DNA of 64,000 nt from Micromonospora sp. LH3U1 (lineage in GTDB: Bacteria; Actinomycetota; Actinomycetes; Mycobacteriales; Micromonosporaceae), in assembly GCF_028475105.1 (NCBI RefSeq), contig NZ_CP116936.1, forward strand, positions 6,571,501 through 6,635,500. The letters are read 5' to 3'. Both the position numbers and the translations under genes were made by a program. The notes under the pieces were generated by a model. That model did not search any database. It was not told the origin of the DNA and saw only the letters and a program-made list of their open reading frames with translations. Below, one piece after another: positions 41,589-49,624 of this stretch; within the stretch, counting starts at the first letter, position 1; each line of letters starts with the position of its first letter.

Positions 41589-42333
41589 ATGGCCGGTCGC
41601 CCCGCTCGGCGGGGTCGCCGCAAACAGCGCCGCAGCCCGTTACGGCATGTCGTCGGGCACCGGGCCCATCATCGGGCGCGCCAGCCCGCAGCCGGCCCCG
41701 CCGCCACCGCCACCGCCGTACCAGCCGCCGTCCGGCACGGGGTCGACGCGGCCACCGGCCGGCAGACCGGCCGCACCGCCGATCCCGGTCAAGATTCTGG
41801 TCGCCGGTGGGTTCGGGGTGGGCAAGACCACCACCGTGGGTGCGATCTCCGAGATCGCGCCCCTGACCACCGAGGCCGAGATGACCACCGCCGGGATCGG
41901 TGTGGACGACCCGGGTGCCCGGTCCAGCAAGACCACCACCACGGTGGCGATGGACTTCGGCTGCGTGACCATCGACCGCAGCCTGAAGCTCTACCTGTTC
42001 GGCACGCCGGGTCAGTCCCGGTTCGGCTTCATGTGGGACGACCTTGCTCGGGGAGCGCTCGGCGCGCTGGTCGTGGTGGACAGCGCCCGGCTGGACGACT
42101 GCTTCCCGGCGATCGACTTCTTCGAGCGGGCGGGGCTGCCGTTCGTGGTCGGGGTCAACGCCTTCGACGGCCGGCTGGCCCTGGAACTCGGCGAGATCCG
42201 CTGGGCGCTGGCCATCGGTGACCAGGTTCCCCTGGTCCAGTTCGACGCCCGGGACCGACTCTCGGTGCGGGACGCTCTGTTGGTCGTCCTGGACCGCGCG
42301 CTGGACCGTGCTACCCGGGACAGGAGGGCCTGA
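41566..42333 (+). CDS. cvnD: Conservon Ras-like GTPase (CvnD)
   Basis: A 255-residue small GTPase. A 75-residue Pro-rich N-terminus precedes the G domain: P-loop GGFGVGKTTTVGAIS near residue 83, switch region TTAGIGVDD, G3-like LYLFGTPGQSRFGFMW, and VVGVNAFDG, where an N-x-F-D pattern replaces the usual NKxD. This variation is common in CvnD proteins. ATG 41566 lies inside cvnC, a 23-nt overlap; a TTG one codon earlier is possible. It is expected to be the output of the receptor complex. Confidence 0.92.
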   Translation: MDSVRSPEWPVAPLGGVAANSAAARYGMSSGTGPIIGRASPQPAPPPPPPPYQPPSGTGSTRPPAGRPAAPPIPVKILVAGGFGVGKTTTVGAISEIAPLTTEAEMTTAGIGVDDPGARSSKTTTTVAMDFGCVTIDRSLKLYLFGTPGQSRFGFMWDDLARGALGALVVVDSARLDDCFPAIDFFERAGLPFVVGVNAFDGRLALELGEIRWALAIGDQVPLVQFDARDRLSVRDALLVVLDRALDRATRDRRA

Positions 42334-42371
42334 GCCAACCGGCTCCGGCCGTGGCGGGAAGGGGTGATTCG

Positions 42372-42887
42372 GTGAGGGGCGACCTGGACGAGACACTGGC
42401 CCGACTGGCCCGGCGTGAGGAGGCGCTGCGCCGGCGGGCCAACGACCGTGACGACACCGCACCACCGCCGGAGCAGGTCGGACCTGGTCGCGGCGACGCC
42501 CGCAACGCCGGGCCGGGCCGGCACGACGCCCGCCACGCGGGGGCGGACGCCCCCGGCGACGTGGCCGGGTGGGGGCCCGTCGAGGACGTGGCCGAGGCGG
42601 TCCGCCAGGTCGTCGGCGCCTATCCCGGTTTGACGGTCACCGTGCACGTGGAGCACGCCGGTCGGACGTACCCGTTGCGGGTCTCCTGGGACGGACCGGA
42701 CGTCACGGTCGGGCCGGTGCCCCCGGCAGCCCCGGTGGAACCCCCGCCGACCTGGCCGCTGTCCGGCCGGACGGTGCCCGCCTGGGTGCCCGGCCCGGAC
42801 GGGTTGACCCCCGACCCGGCGGCCCGGTTGGCGGAGCTGATCCGGCGGGACCCGACGCTGTTGGACGAGTTGGATCCGCGGCGCTGA
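42372..42887 (+). CDS. Hypothetical protein downstream of the conservon
   Basis: A 171-residue protein. A charged helical N-terminus (DETLARLARREEALRRRANDRDD) and a Gly/Asp/Arg-rich linker (repeated GRGDARNAGPGRHDARHAG) precede a compact domain EDVAEAVRQVVGAYPGLTVTVHVEHAGRTYPLRVSWDGPDVTVGPVPP, and a C-terminus ELIRRDPTLLDELDPRR. No family recognised. GTG 42372 is 8 nt after GGAAGGGG; GTG 42351 is the alternative. It is 38 bp from cvnD on the same strand, so probably co-transcribed. Confidence 0.68.
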   Translation: MRGDLDETLARLARREEALRRRANDRDDTAPPPEQVGPGRGDARNAGPGRHDARHAGADAPGDVAGWGPVEDVAEAVRQVVGAYPGLTVTVHVEHAGRTYPLRVSWDGPDVTVGPVPPAAPVEPPPTWPLSGRTVPAWVPGPDGLTPDPAARLAELIRRDPTLLDELDPRR

Positions 42888-42922
42888 CGGCGGGGCTGGC
42901 TGCCGGCGGCTACGGTCGGGCG

Positions 42923-45148
42923 GTGGCGCAACCCGACCTGACCCTGACGGCGAGCCTACGGCCGGCCGCGCTGGACGCCCGACGGGGCATCGTGCGGCTG
43001 CACCCGGAGGTGCTGACCGCGCTGGGGCTGCGCCCCGGTGATCCGGTCCGGCTTGCCGGCCGCCGGGAGACGGCCGGCATCGTGGCGGCCGCTGCGCCGG
43101 GCGCGAGCAGCGCGCTGCTGTACGCCGACGACCTGACGTTGGGCAACCTGGGCCTGCGTGACGGGGGTCAGGTGCGGGTGACTCCGGTGCCGCTGATCCC
43201 GGCGGGCCGGGTCGTCCTGGCCGGCCCGGTGGGGGTGGTCGCGGCGGTCAGCCCGGAGATGCTCCGGCTCGCCCTGCTGGGCAAGGTGCTCACCGCTGGC
43301 GACGACGTGTCGCTGTTGCCGCAGGATGTGCTGCCGGACGCCTCGGTGCGCAGCCTGGTCGAGGCGGCTCGACGCAGCCTCGCCAACACGGTCGGTTTCG
43401 CCTGGACCAGCACCCTGCTCACCGTGGTCACGGTCGAGCCGGGCGTCGGCGCGCTGGTCACCATGGACACGTCGATCGCCTGGGAGCACGGCCCGGCCAC
43501 CCACGGCGGGATTGCCCCGGTCGACGCCCCGCCGGCCCAGCCGCGCGGGACGGCTGACGAGGTCCCGGCGGTGGACCCGCCCGACGACGCGCCCGACGTC
43601 GACGAGCTACCCGGGCTGCGGGCCCAGGCCGAGGAGCTGAACGAGCTGCTCGACCTAGGCTTTCACCACCGGGAGGTGCTGGGCCGGCTGGGCACCACCA
43701 TCTCGTTGGGGGTGCTGCTCGTCGGCCCGGCCGGCTCCGGGAAGTCAGCGCTGGTTCGGGCCGTCGCCGCCCGGGTCGGTGCCCGCGTCCACCCGCTCTG
43801 GGCACCCGAGGTGGCCGCGCTGGCCAACCAGGCCGCCGCCGACCGGTTGCGCGCAGCGGCGACGGCGGCCCGAGCCGGCGCACCGGCGGTGCTGCTGGTC
43901 TCGGACGTCGAGGCGCTCGCGCCGGCGGACGATCCCGGCCCGGTGGCGACGGTCTTCCGCCAGGTGCTCGCGGAGAGCATCCGAGCCGGTGTCGCCGTGG
44001 TCTGCACCACCGGCCGGCCGGAGGCGGTCGACCCCGCACTGCGTGCGCCCGACCTGCTGTCACTGCGGATCAGCATCCCGCTCCCCGACCAACCGTTGCG
44101 CCGCGAACAGCTCACCGTGCTGACCCGGCAGGTGCCGCTGGCCGACGACGTACGGCTGGACGAGGTGGCCGCGCGTACCCCCGGGTTCGTCGCGGCGGAC
44201 CTGGCCGCGCTGGTCCGGGAGGCCGGGGTACGCGCGGCGCTGCGGCAGAAGTCCGCCGAGACGCCGACGGTGTCGATGGCCGACTTCACCGCCGCTCTGG
44301 AGGTGGTCCGGCCGACCACGATGGCGGCGTCGACCCTGGATCTGGCCTCGGTGACTCTGGACGACGTGGGTGGCCTGGACGAGGTCAAGCAGACGCTGAC
44401 CGAGTCGGTGCTGTGGCCGCTGACCTACCCGGACACCTTCGCCCGGCTCGGGGTGCAACCACCGCGCGGCGTGCTGCTCTACGGACCACCGGGGTGTGGG
44501 AAGACATACCTGGTCACCGCACTGGCTGGGTCGGGGCGGGCCAACGTGCTGTCGGTGAAGGGCGCGGAGCTGCTCTCCAAGTGGGTCGGCGAGAGCGAAC
44601 GCGCGGTCCGCGAGCTGTTCCGCCGGGCCCGGGAGGCGGCCCCCACCCTGATCTTCCTGGACGAGGTGGACGCGCTGGCCCCGGTACGCGGCCAGGCCAC
44701 CGACGGAGGGACCACGGACCGGGTGGTCGCCGCGCTGCTCACCGAACTGGACGGGGTGGAGACGCTGCGCAACGTGGTGGTCGTCGGCGCCACGAACCGG
44801 CCGGACCTGATCGACCCGGCGCTGCTGCGGCCGGGCCGGTTGGAGCGGCTGGTCTACGTGCCGCCACCGGACGGGCCTGCCCGCGCGGAGATCCTGCGGG
44901 CCGCGTCAAGGCAGGTGCCGCTGGCACCGGACGTCGACCTGGCCGTCCTCGGCGACGAGCTGACCGGCTTCTCCGCTGCGGACTGCGCGGCGCTGGTCCG
45001 GGAGGCGGCACTGGCCGCCATGCGGGAGTCGCTGGCTGCCGCCACCGTCACCGCCGAGCACGTGGCGAGCGCGCGGGCACGGGTACGTCCGTCGCTGGAC
45101 CCGGCCCAGGTCGCCTGGTTGGCCGCGTACGCCGCCAACCGGGGGTGA
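42923..45148 (+). CDS. Cdc48/p97-like AAA+ ATPase with two ATPase domains
   Basis: A 741-residue protein: a double-psi-beta-barrel-like N domain (about 1-170; SLRPAALDARRGIVRLHPEVLTALGLRPGDPVRLAG), then D1 with Walker A GPAGSGKSAL near residue 267, and D2 with Walker A GPPGCGKTYL near 520, Walker B LIFLDEVDAL and arginine-finger region LLRPGRLERLVYVP. D1's Walker B position reads LLVSDVEAL (D-V-E instead of D-E), so D1 hydrolysis may be altered. These machines unfold or disassemble proteins. GTG 42923 is leaderless-type, 6 nt after TACGGT, so it has its own promoter. Confidence 0.9.
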   Translation: MAQPDLTLTASLRPAALDARRGIVRLHPEVLTALGLRPGDPVRLAGRRETAGIVAAAAPGASSALLYADDLTLGNLGLRDGGQVRVTPVPLIPAGRVVLAGPVGVVAAVSPEMLRLALLGKVLTAGDDVSLLPQDVLPDASVRSLVEAARRSLANTVGFAWTSTLLTVVTVEPGVGALVTMDTSIAWEHGPATHGGIAPVDAPPAQPRGTADEVPAVDPPDDAPDVDELPGLRAQAEELNELLDLGFHHREVLGRLGTTISLGVLLVGPAGSGKSALVRAVAARVGARVHPLWAPEVAALANQAAADRLRAAATAARAGAPAVLLVSDVEALAPADDPGPVATVFRQVLAESIRAGVAVVCTTGRPEAVDPALRAPDLLSLRISIPLPDQPLRREQLTVLTRQVPLADDVRLDEVAARTPGFVAADLAALVREAGVRAALRQKSAETPTVSMADFTAALEVVRPTTMAASTLDLASVTLDDVGGLDEVKQTLTESVLWPLTYPDTFARLGVQPPRGVLLYGPPGCGKTYLVTALAGSGRANVLSVKGAELLSKWVGESERAVRELFRRAREAAPTLIFLDEVDALAPVRGQATDGGTTDRVVAALLTELDGVETLRNVVVVGATNRPDLIDPALLRPGRLERLVYVPPPDGPARAEILRAASRQVPLAPDVDLAVLGDELTGFSAADCAALVREAALAAMRESLAAATVTAEHVASARARVRPSLDPAQVAWLAAYAANRG

Positions 45149-45240
45149 GCGGAGCAGTACAACCTTTCGTCGCACCTCGGGCGTTCCTAGGAGGTCATCT
45201 TCCTCAGTGGAGTTATCCACTCGGACGTCAGAGGTGCTCC

Positions 45241-46173
45241 TTGCACAAGCTGTTCTCTCTCATCGCCGTCCCGCTGCTGGCGGCGGCGACCCTGTCCACG
45301 GTCGGCGCACCGGCGGCGGCTCACCCGACGAAGCCGTTCCCGGCCCGGATCGCCCTGCCCGACGGCTTCACCCCCGAAGGGCTGACGATCGGTCGGGGCA
45401 CCACCGTGTACGTCGGGTCCATCCTGGATGGCGCCGTATGGCGGGGTGACTTACGCACCGGGCGCGGCTCCGTGCTGATCCCGGGCACACCGGGCACCGA
45501 CAAGGCGGGCCTCAAACTCGACCCGCAGGGCCGACTCTGGACCGCCGACTTCTCCGGCGGCGGCGCCAGCGTGTACGACGCGGGCACCGGTGCCAAGCTG
45601 GCCCACTACCAGTTCACCGACGAGCCCGGCAGTTACGTCAACGACCTGGTGATCACCGACCGCGCGGTCTACTTCACCGACTCCGCACGCCAGGTGCTGT
45701 ATGTCGTGCCGCTGGGACCCGGTGGTCGCCTGCCGGCCCCCACCGCCTTCCGGGTCCTCCAGCTCACCGGCCCGGCCGCGACGCCGGACGTCTACCACAA
45801 CGGGATCGTGGCCCTGCCGGACGGCGATCTGCTGGTCGCGCAGATGCTGCCCGGGCGACTGGTGCGCATCGACCCGAGGACCGGCGGCAGCCGTCTCGTC
45901 GACCTCGGTGGCTACTCGGTGGAGCGAGCCGACGGGCTGGTCCTGCGTGGTCGGACCCTCTACGTGATCCGGAACCTGACCAACGTCATCGCGGTGGTCC
46001 GGATGAACGCCGGGTACACCGCTGGGGTGGTGCAGCGGGAGATCACCGGTTCGCAGCTGCGGTCGCCGGCCACCGGCGACCTGCTCGGCTCCGCGTTGTA
46101 CGTGGTGAACGGTCGGTTCGACGTGGAGTCGACGCCGACCACCGACTACGACATCGTGCGGGTGCCAGCCTGA
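45241..46173 (+). CDS. Secreted SMP-30/NHL-type beta-propeller protein
   Basis: A 310-residue exported protein. Signal peptide HKLFSLIAVPLLAAATLSTVGAPAAAH ends at an AAA-type cleavage site. The mature part is a six-bladed propeller: LPDGFTPEGLTIGRGTTVYVGSILDGAVWR, LKLDPQGRLWTADFSGG, YVNDLVITDRAVYFTDSARQVLYVV, HNGIVALPDGDLLVAQMLPGRLVRIDP, ALYVVNGRFD. The family includes gluconolactonases and paraoxonase-like lactonases. TTG 45241 is the start: no ATG/GTG is in frame upstream near it, and AGAGGTG lies 4-5 nt before. Confidence 0.82.
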   Translation: MHKLFSLIAVPLLAAATLSTVGAPAAAHPTKPFPARIALPDGFTPEGLTIGRGTTVYVGSILDGAVWRGDLRTGRGSVLIPGTPGTDKAGLKLDPQGRLWTADFSGGGASVYDAGTGAKLAHYQFTDEPGSYVNDLVITDRAVYFTDSARQVLYVVPLGPGGRLPAPTAFRVLQLTGPAATPDVYHNGIVALPDGDLLVAQMLPGRLVRIDPRTGGSRLVDLGGYSVERADGLVLRGRTLYVIRNLTNVIAVVRMNAGYTAGVVQREITGSQLRSPATGDLLGSALYVVNGRFDVESTPTTDYDIVRVPA

Positions 46174-46180
46174 TCGAGGC

Positions 46181-46213
46181 GGTCGGCGGTGACCCCCACG
46201 GTCGCCGCCGGCC
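46181..46213. terminator. Bidirectional hairpin terminator
   Basis: A 14-bp stem with two G-T wobbles (46181-46194 with 46200-46213, GGTCGGCGGTGACC) and a 5-nt loop. It sits between the propeller gene and the convergent GNAT gene. Confidence 0.7.
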
Positions 46214-46234
46214 GATCCGGCACCCGAGGAAGCC

Positions 46235-46744
46235 TCAGAGCGCGGGCGGCGTCGAATCCAGGCAGATCTCGGCGCGCACCTTGCCGCCCGCCTCGTGCAG
46301 GGTGGCCCCGCACTTCTTCAGCACGGCGACAGCACCGACGTTGTCCCGGTTCGTCTCGGCCACCACGGCCCGCATGCCCGCCCGAGCGGCGGCGTTCAAC
46401 AGCTCCCGCAGGGCGGACGCGCCGATCCCCTGGCCCCGTGCGGAGCGGCCGAGCCACATTCCGGTCTCCACCGTGCCGGGCTCGTCACAGCGCGTCATCC
46501 GCACCATGCCCATCACCTCGCCGCCGACGAGGATCGCGTACATCTGCGAGCGCGTCGGGCCGCCCAGCCCGCCGAAGCTCGCTCTGTGGAACTCTCGGAA
46601 CGCCTCACGGCGGGCGAGCGACCAGCCGGCGGGGGCCTCGACCGGAGGCATGACATCACAGGGCTCCGCCTCGGCAGCCGCTACGGAGAGCAACGGCTCC
46701 AGGTTCCGCTCGTCCACCGGCTCCAGCCGGACCGCACCCGCCAC
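46235..46744 (-). CDS. GNAT acetyltransferase
   Basis: A 169-residue acetyltransferase resembling RimJ/RimL-type enzymes: VRLEPVDERNLEPLLSVAAAEAEPCDVMPPVEAP, then ETGMWLGRSARGQGIGASALRELLNAAARAG (acetyl-CoA loop RGQGIG), and VVAETNRDNVGAVAVLKKCGATLHEAGG. GTG 46744 is preferred: it starts right at the domain and lies 7 nt after CAGACT (leaderless). A GTG at 46852 would add 36 non-homologous-looking residues. It lies downstream of the PP2C-like gene on the same strand. Confidence 0.82.
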   Translation of the reverse strand: MAGAVRLEPVDERNLEPLLSVAAAEAEPCDVMPPVEAPAGWSLARREAFREFHRASFGGLGGPTRSQMYAILVGGEVMGMVRMTRCDEPGTVETGMWLGRSARGQGIGASALRELLNAAARAGMRAVVAETNRDNVGAVAVLKKCGATLHEAGGKVRAEICLDSTPPAL

Positions 46745-46875
46745 GTGCCGCAGTCTGCCGCCCTCATCGGCCGAAGTCCACCCCAATGGCGATGCACTGG
46801 CGGTCCGGCTACCGGTACCGGCCGGTCGGGCGGCCCGGGTGTCATTCCTCACGCTCTGTTGTCACCCGTTGGTGC

Positions 46876-47772
46876 TCAGACCGTCGGCCCGAAGTCGCAG
46901 AACACCACCGAGGCGTCGTCGGTGGGCTTGTGCCGTCGCAGCCGATCGGGGTGGTCGCGCTCGGCGTCCCGGACCCGGTCGAGCAACGTGCCCGGCCCTT
47001 CGTCGCTGAGCAGATCCAGCAGACCCGCCCAGTCGGTCAGCCCGAACTGCTCCACCGCGCTGGACGCGCCGTCACTGAGCAGGGCCGCCCGGCGAAGCGC
47101 CGTCGGACCTCGCCGGGGCATCGTTCCGGTCACCGCGTGGAAGGCCGCGTCCGGGTCGGAGGCCGCCACCCAGTAGCCGTGGGTGCGGTTCATCCGCTCC
47201 CGCTGAACGCTCACGGCGTGTCGGAACCGGGTGACCGGGTCCGCCGCTCCGCCGGGCACGGTAGTCACCGTCTCCCGCAGCTCCGCCATCGCCACGTCCA
47301 GCCTGTTGTCGGTCACCACGCTGACCTGACCGCCGGCGTCCAGAACCAGTGGGCTGTCGCAGAGCACCAGGTAGTCCACCTGGTCCCCGCAGTCTCGCAG
47401 GAGGCAGACCGTGCTGGACGGGGTGCCGGGATGGTCGAGGTCGCACTGCCCGCCGTGGTCGGCGCGCACCGCGAGGATGGCCGCGGCCAGGTTGCTGGTC
47501 AGCCGGGCCGCCGGGCGGGACGCCTCGGCGACGCCGAGCCGGGCGGCCAGGTGGCGGACGTACCACTCCGGCCCGTGCACGCAGCCGGTGTCGAAGCCCT
47601 CCGGCACGGTCGCGCCGTCCAGGACACCGACCAGCGGGCCGAACCGGAAGACCAGGTCCTCGTTGACCGGTCGGCCCGGGGCCGGCGCGGACGCGGATCG
47701 TACCCGCATCACCGGCACCGGCCCCGGCGCGCCGATCGGGTCAGCGCTGCCGAAGGTCGTCGGCGGCCGCAT
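46876..47772 (-). CDS. PP2C-like protein phosphatase
   Basis: A 298-residue PP2C-type Ser/Thr phosphatase-like protein. Metal-binding motifs in order: GRPVNEDLVFRFGPLVGVLDGAT (NED and DG), VDYLVLCDSPLVLD, ALLSDGASSAVEQFG, and KPTDDASVVFCDFG (final DD). The usual G-G-H/S-T middle is replaced by a shorter region (LDHPGTPSSTVCLLRD). Cytoplasmic. ATG 47772 has GGGAGGGG upstream and lies 32 nt inside the DUF3618 gene, so it is co-translated with the membrane-surface operon. Possible role: control of that module by phosphorylation. Confidence 0.8.
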   Translation of the reverse strand: MRPPTTFGSADPIGAPGPVPVMRVRSASAPAPGRPVNEDLVFRFGPLVGVLDGATVPEGFDTGCVHGPEWYVRHLAARLGVAEASRPAARLTSNLAAAILAVRADHGGQCDLDHPGTPSSTVCLLRDCGDQVDYLVLCDSPLVLDAGGQVSVVTDNRLDVAMAELRETVTTVPGGAADPVTRFRHAVSVQRERMNRTHGYWVAASDPDAAFHAVTGTMPRRGPTALRRAALLSDGASSAVEQFGLTDWAGLLDLLSDEGPGTLLDRVRDAERDHPDRLRRHKPTDDASVVFCDFGPTV

Positions 47773-48394
47773 GCGCCCCTCCCTGCACCTGACCGGCAGC
47801 AGAGCGGCCCTGGTCGCGCACCGCGGACACGCCCTGCTGGGCGCTGGACCGCACCGACTGTGCCGCCTCCTGCGCTGGCCCCCGCAGGTTGTCCTGCATC
47901 TGGTGGCCGACCTGGCTCGCCTGCTCGCGCAGCTGATCGGAGTGTTCACTGACCATGCCGCGCGCCCGTCCGGCGAGCTGCCGCTCGCGCCCGCTCGGCG
48001 GGATCAGCGAGGCGGCCAGCAGGCCGACGCCGAAGGCGACCAGGCCGGCGGCCATCGGGTTGCCCTGAGCCTGCTCGCGGGACTGCTGCCCGAGCGAGCG
48101 CGCCTCGTCGCGCACCGAGCCCATGGCCTCCCGAGACTGGTGCCCGAGAGAACGGGTCTCATCGCGTACCGAGCCGGCCGCGTGCGACATCCGCTGGCCA
48201 GCTTCCTGCCCGAGATGGTTCGAGCTGCCCATCATCTTCTCCTTCGCTCGGGTGAACGCGCCGCGGGCCTGCCCGACACGGTCACCGGCGATCCGACGCG
48301 GGTTGACCTTGTCGGTCAGCGCGTCGACGTCATTGCTCAACTCGTTGCGGGTGGTCTCGATCTCCCGCCGGATCCGATCCGGATCACTGGACAT
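47741..48394 (-). CDS. DUF3618 membrane-associated protein
   Basis: A 217-residue protein: SSDPDRIRREIETTRNELSNDVDALTDKVNPRRIA (DUF3618 signature), then a long amphipathic Ser/Arg/Gln-rich helix with 11-residue-like repeats (GSVRDETRSLGHQSREAMGS and RDEARSLGQQSREQAQG), one membrane helix (PMAAGLVAFGVGLLAASLIPP), and a second Gln/Ser-rich helical region. It probably lies on the inner membrane surface. ATG 48394 is 9 nt after GGGAGGG. Third gene of an operon with a holin-X and a coiled-coil protein. Confidence 0.82.
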   Translation of the reverse strand: MSSDPDRIRREIETTRNELSNDVDALTDKVNPRRIAGDRVGQARGAFTRAKEKMMGSSNHLGQEAGQRMSHAAGSVRDETRSLGHQSREAMGSVRDEARSLGQQSREQAQGNPMAAGLVAFGVGLLAASLIPPSGRERQLAGRARGMVSEHSDQLREQASQVGHQMQDNLRGPAQEAAQSVRSSAQQGVSAVRDQGRSAAGQVQGGAHAAADDLRQR

Positions 48395-48416
48395 GACCTG
48401 TTCCCTCCCGACTCGT

Positions 48417-48812
48417 TCACCGACCCCGCAGGGCGTCCGGCAACTCCCGGGCAGTCTGCTTCGTCCTGGGCAGAACCGCACGTGCCCGCTTCAGCTGGGT
48501 CCGGGCGTTGATGAAGAGACCACCAGCCACGGCAGCCCAGAGGACCGCGACGATCAACGCCGCCCACCCCTGGTCCATCGTGTTGGACAGCCCCCACCAG
48601 AGGGCGTACGACACGAAGAGCACCGCCAGGAACCCGGCCAGCCCGGCGCCGCCGAACATGCCACCAGCCTTACCGGCCTGGCTGACCTCCTCGCGGAGCT
48701 CGGCCTTGGCCAGCTCGACCTCCTTGCGCACCAGGGTGGAGACGTCCCGGGTCACATCGCCGAGCAGATCGCCGACCGATGCCTGGGTCCGTTCCTTCTC
48801 GGGGGCGCTCAC
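48417..48812 (-). CDS. Phage-holin-superfamily-6 (holin-X) membrane protein
   Basis: A 131-residue protein: an acidic/basic helix (SVGDLLGDVTRDVSTLVRKEVELAKAELREEVSQAG, family signature), two membrane helices (MFGGAGLAGFLAVLFVSYALWW and GWAALIVAVLWAAVAGGLFINA), then a basic tail. The family (PF07332) is common in actinomycete chromosomes and is not evidence of a prophage. GTG 48812 overlaps the upstream gene stop by 4 nt (GTGA). Confidence 0.85.
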   Translation of the reverse strand: MSAPEKERTQASVGDLLGDVTRDVSTLVRKEVELAKAELREEVSQAGKAGGMFGGAGLAGFLAVLFVSYALWWGLSNTMDQGWAALIVAVLWAAVAGGLFINARTQLKRARAVLPRTKQTARELPDALRGR

Positions 48813-49459
48813 GGTGCCACCCCGCCGGGCAGGTCCGGCGCGGGTCGACCGGCGGGCGAGACGTTCTGCGCCCGTGCCGTCCCCACGTACGCCTGCTGAT
48901 CGGCATCCGCAGGTGCGCCCTGCGTTGGCGGGGGAGCACCGGACGCGCTCCCACCCTGACCGTTGCCCGAGGGCGGCGCGGTCAGGCCACGGGTGAGCCG
49001 CCCGACCAGCAGCCCGGCCACCGCCGCGCCCGCGAGGAACGTCCCCGGGTGGCGCCGCGCGTACGTGCGTACCTCGTCGAGCACCTCGCCGGGCTCGCGC
49101 TCGTCGAGCCAGCCGGCGGCCTGCTGGGCGGCGTCGGCCGCCCGGCGTACCGCTTGACCGGCCAGCCCGGAATCGCCGTCCTGCTCGGCCATCGACCCCA
49201 GGTTTCGGCCCAGGTCGCGCAGGCCCTCGGCGGCCCGCCGCTGCTGCGTCTGCGCCTGATCCCGAAGTTGCCCGGTGGCCTGGCCGGTCAACTGCTGGGC
49301 CTGTCGCCGCGCCTCTGCGGCCACCTGCCCGCCCTGTTCGGCGGCGGTGTGGGCGACCTGACCCCCGGCCTGCGTGGCCTGCTGGCCGACCCGGGAGGCC
49401 TCCTGTCGGGCCTGCTGCGCTCTGCCGCCCATCGAGCCGCTCTGGTTCGTTGCCGTCAT
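48809..49459 (-). CDS. Ala/Gln-rich coiled-coil protein with one membrane helix (YtxH-like)
   Basis: A 216-residue protein. Residues 10-85 form a long Gln/Ala/Arg helix (RAQQARQEASRVGQQATQAGGQ, then AEARRQAQQLTGQATGQLRDQ), followed by a charged segment, YARRHPGTFLAGAAVAGLLVGRLTRGL (one membrane helix) and a disordered Gly/Pro tail. First gene of the holin-X/DUF3618/PP2C-like operon. GGAAGGGAG lies ahead of ATG 49459. Such apolipophorin-like proteins may coat or stabilise the membrane; the function is unproven. Confidence 0.75.
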   Translation of the reverse strand: MTATNQSGSMGGRAQQARQEASRVGQQATQAGGQVAHTAAEQGGQVAAEARRQAQQLTGQATGQLRDQAQTQQRRAAEGLRDLGRNLGSMAEQDGDSGLAGQAVRRAADAAQQAAGWLDEREPGEVLDEVRTYARRHPGTFLAGAAVAGLLVGRLTRGLTAPPSGNGQGGSASGAPPPTQGAPADADQQAYVGTARAQNVSPAGRPAPDLPGGVAP

Positions 49460-49509
49460 ACCCCGCTCCCTTCCTGAGTCCGGGGTCGCGTGGCGACCTC
49501 GGAACGCCT

Positions 49510-49550
49510 CCCGCCTACCCGCCCGGCCAGCCGGCATGCGGGTAGGCGGG
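49510..49550. terminator. 13-bp hairpin between the DUF3263 gene and the membrane-surface operon
   Basis: CCCGCCTACCCGC (49510-49522) pairs perfectly with GCGGGTAGGCGGG (49538-49550) over a 15-nt loop that can itself fold. It lies downstream of the DUF3263 stop and upstream of the next minus-strand gene, so it probably terminates the former. Confidence 0.65.
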
Positions 49551-49624
49551 CGGGCCAGGGCGGACAGACTGGCAGCGCGGGCCTAAACGGGAACAACAGG
49601 CGGAATACCCCGGCAGGGGTGCCG

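Noticed and set aside
42569..42922. Extending the AAA+ ATPase upstream to an earlier in-frame start
   Set aside because: The extension overlaps the hypothetical gene in another frame and reads Arg/Gly-rich; TACGGT 6 nt before GTG 42923 marks a promoter.
48417..48812. Prophage remnant suggested by a holin-family gene
   Set aside because: Holin-X (PF07332) proteins are ordinary chromosomal genes in actinomycetes; no integrase, capsid or lysin genes are adjacent.
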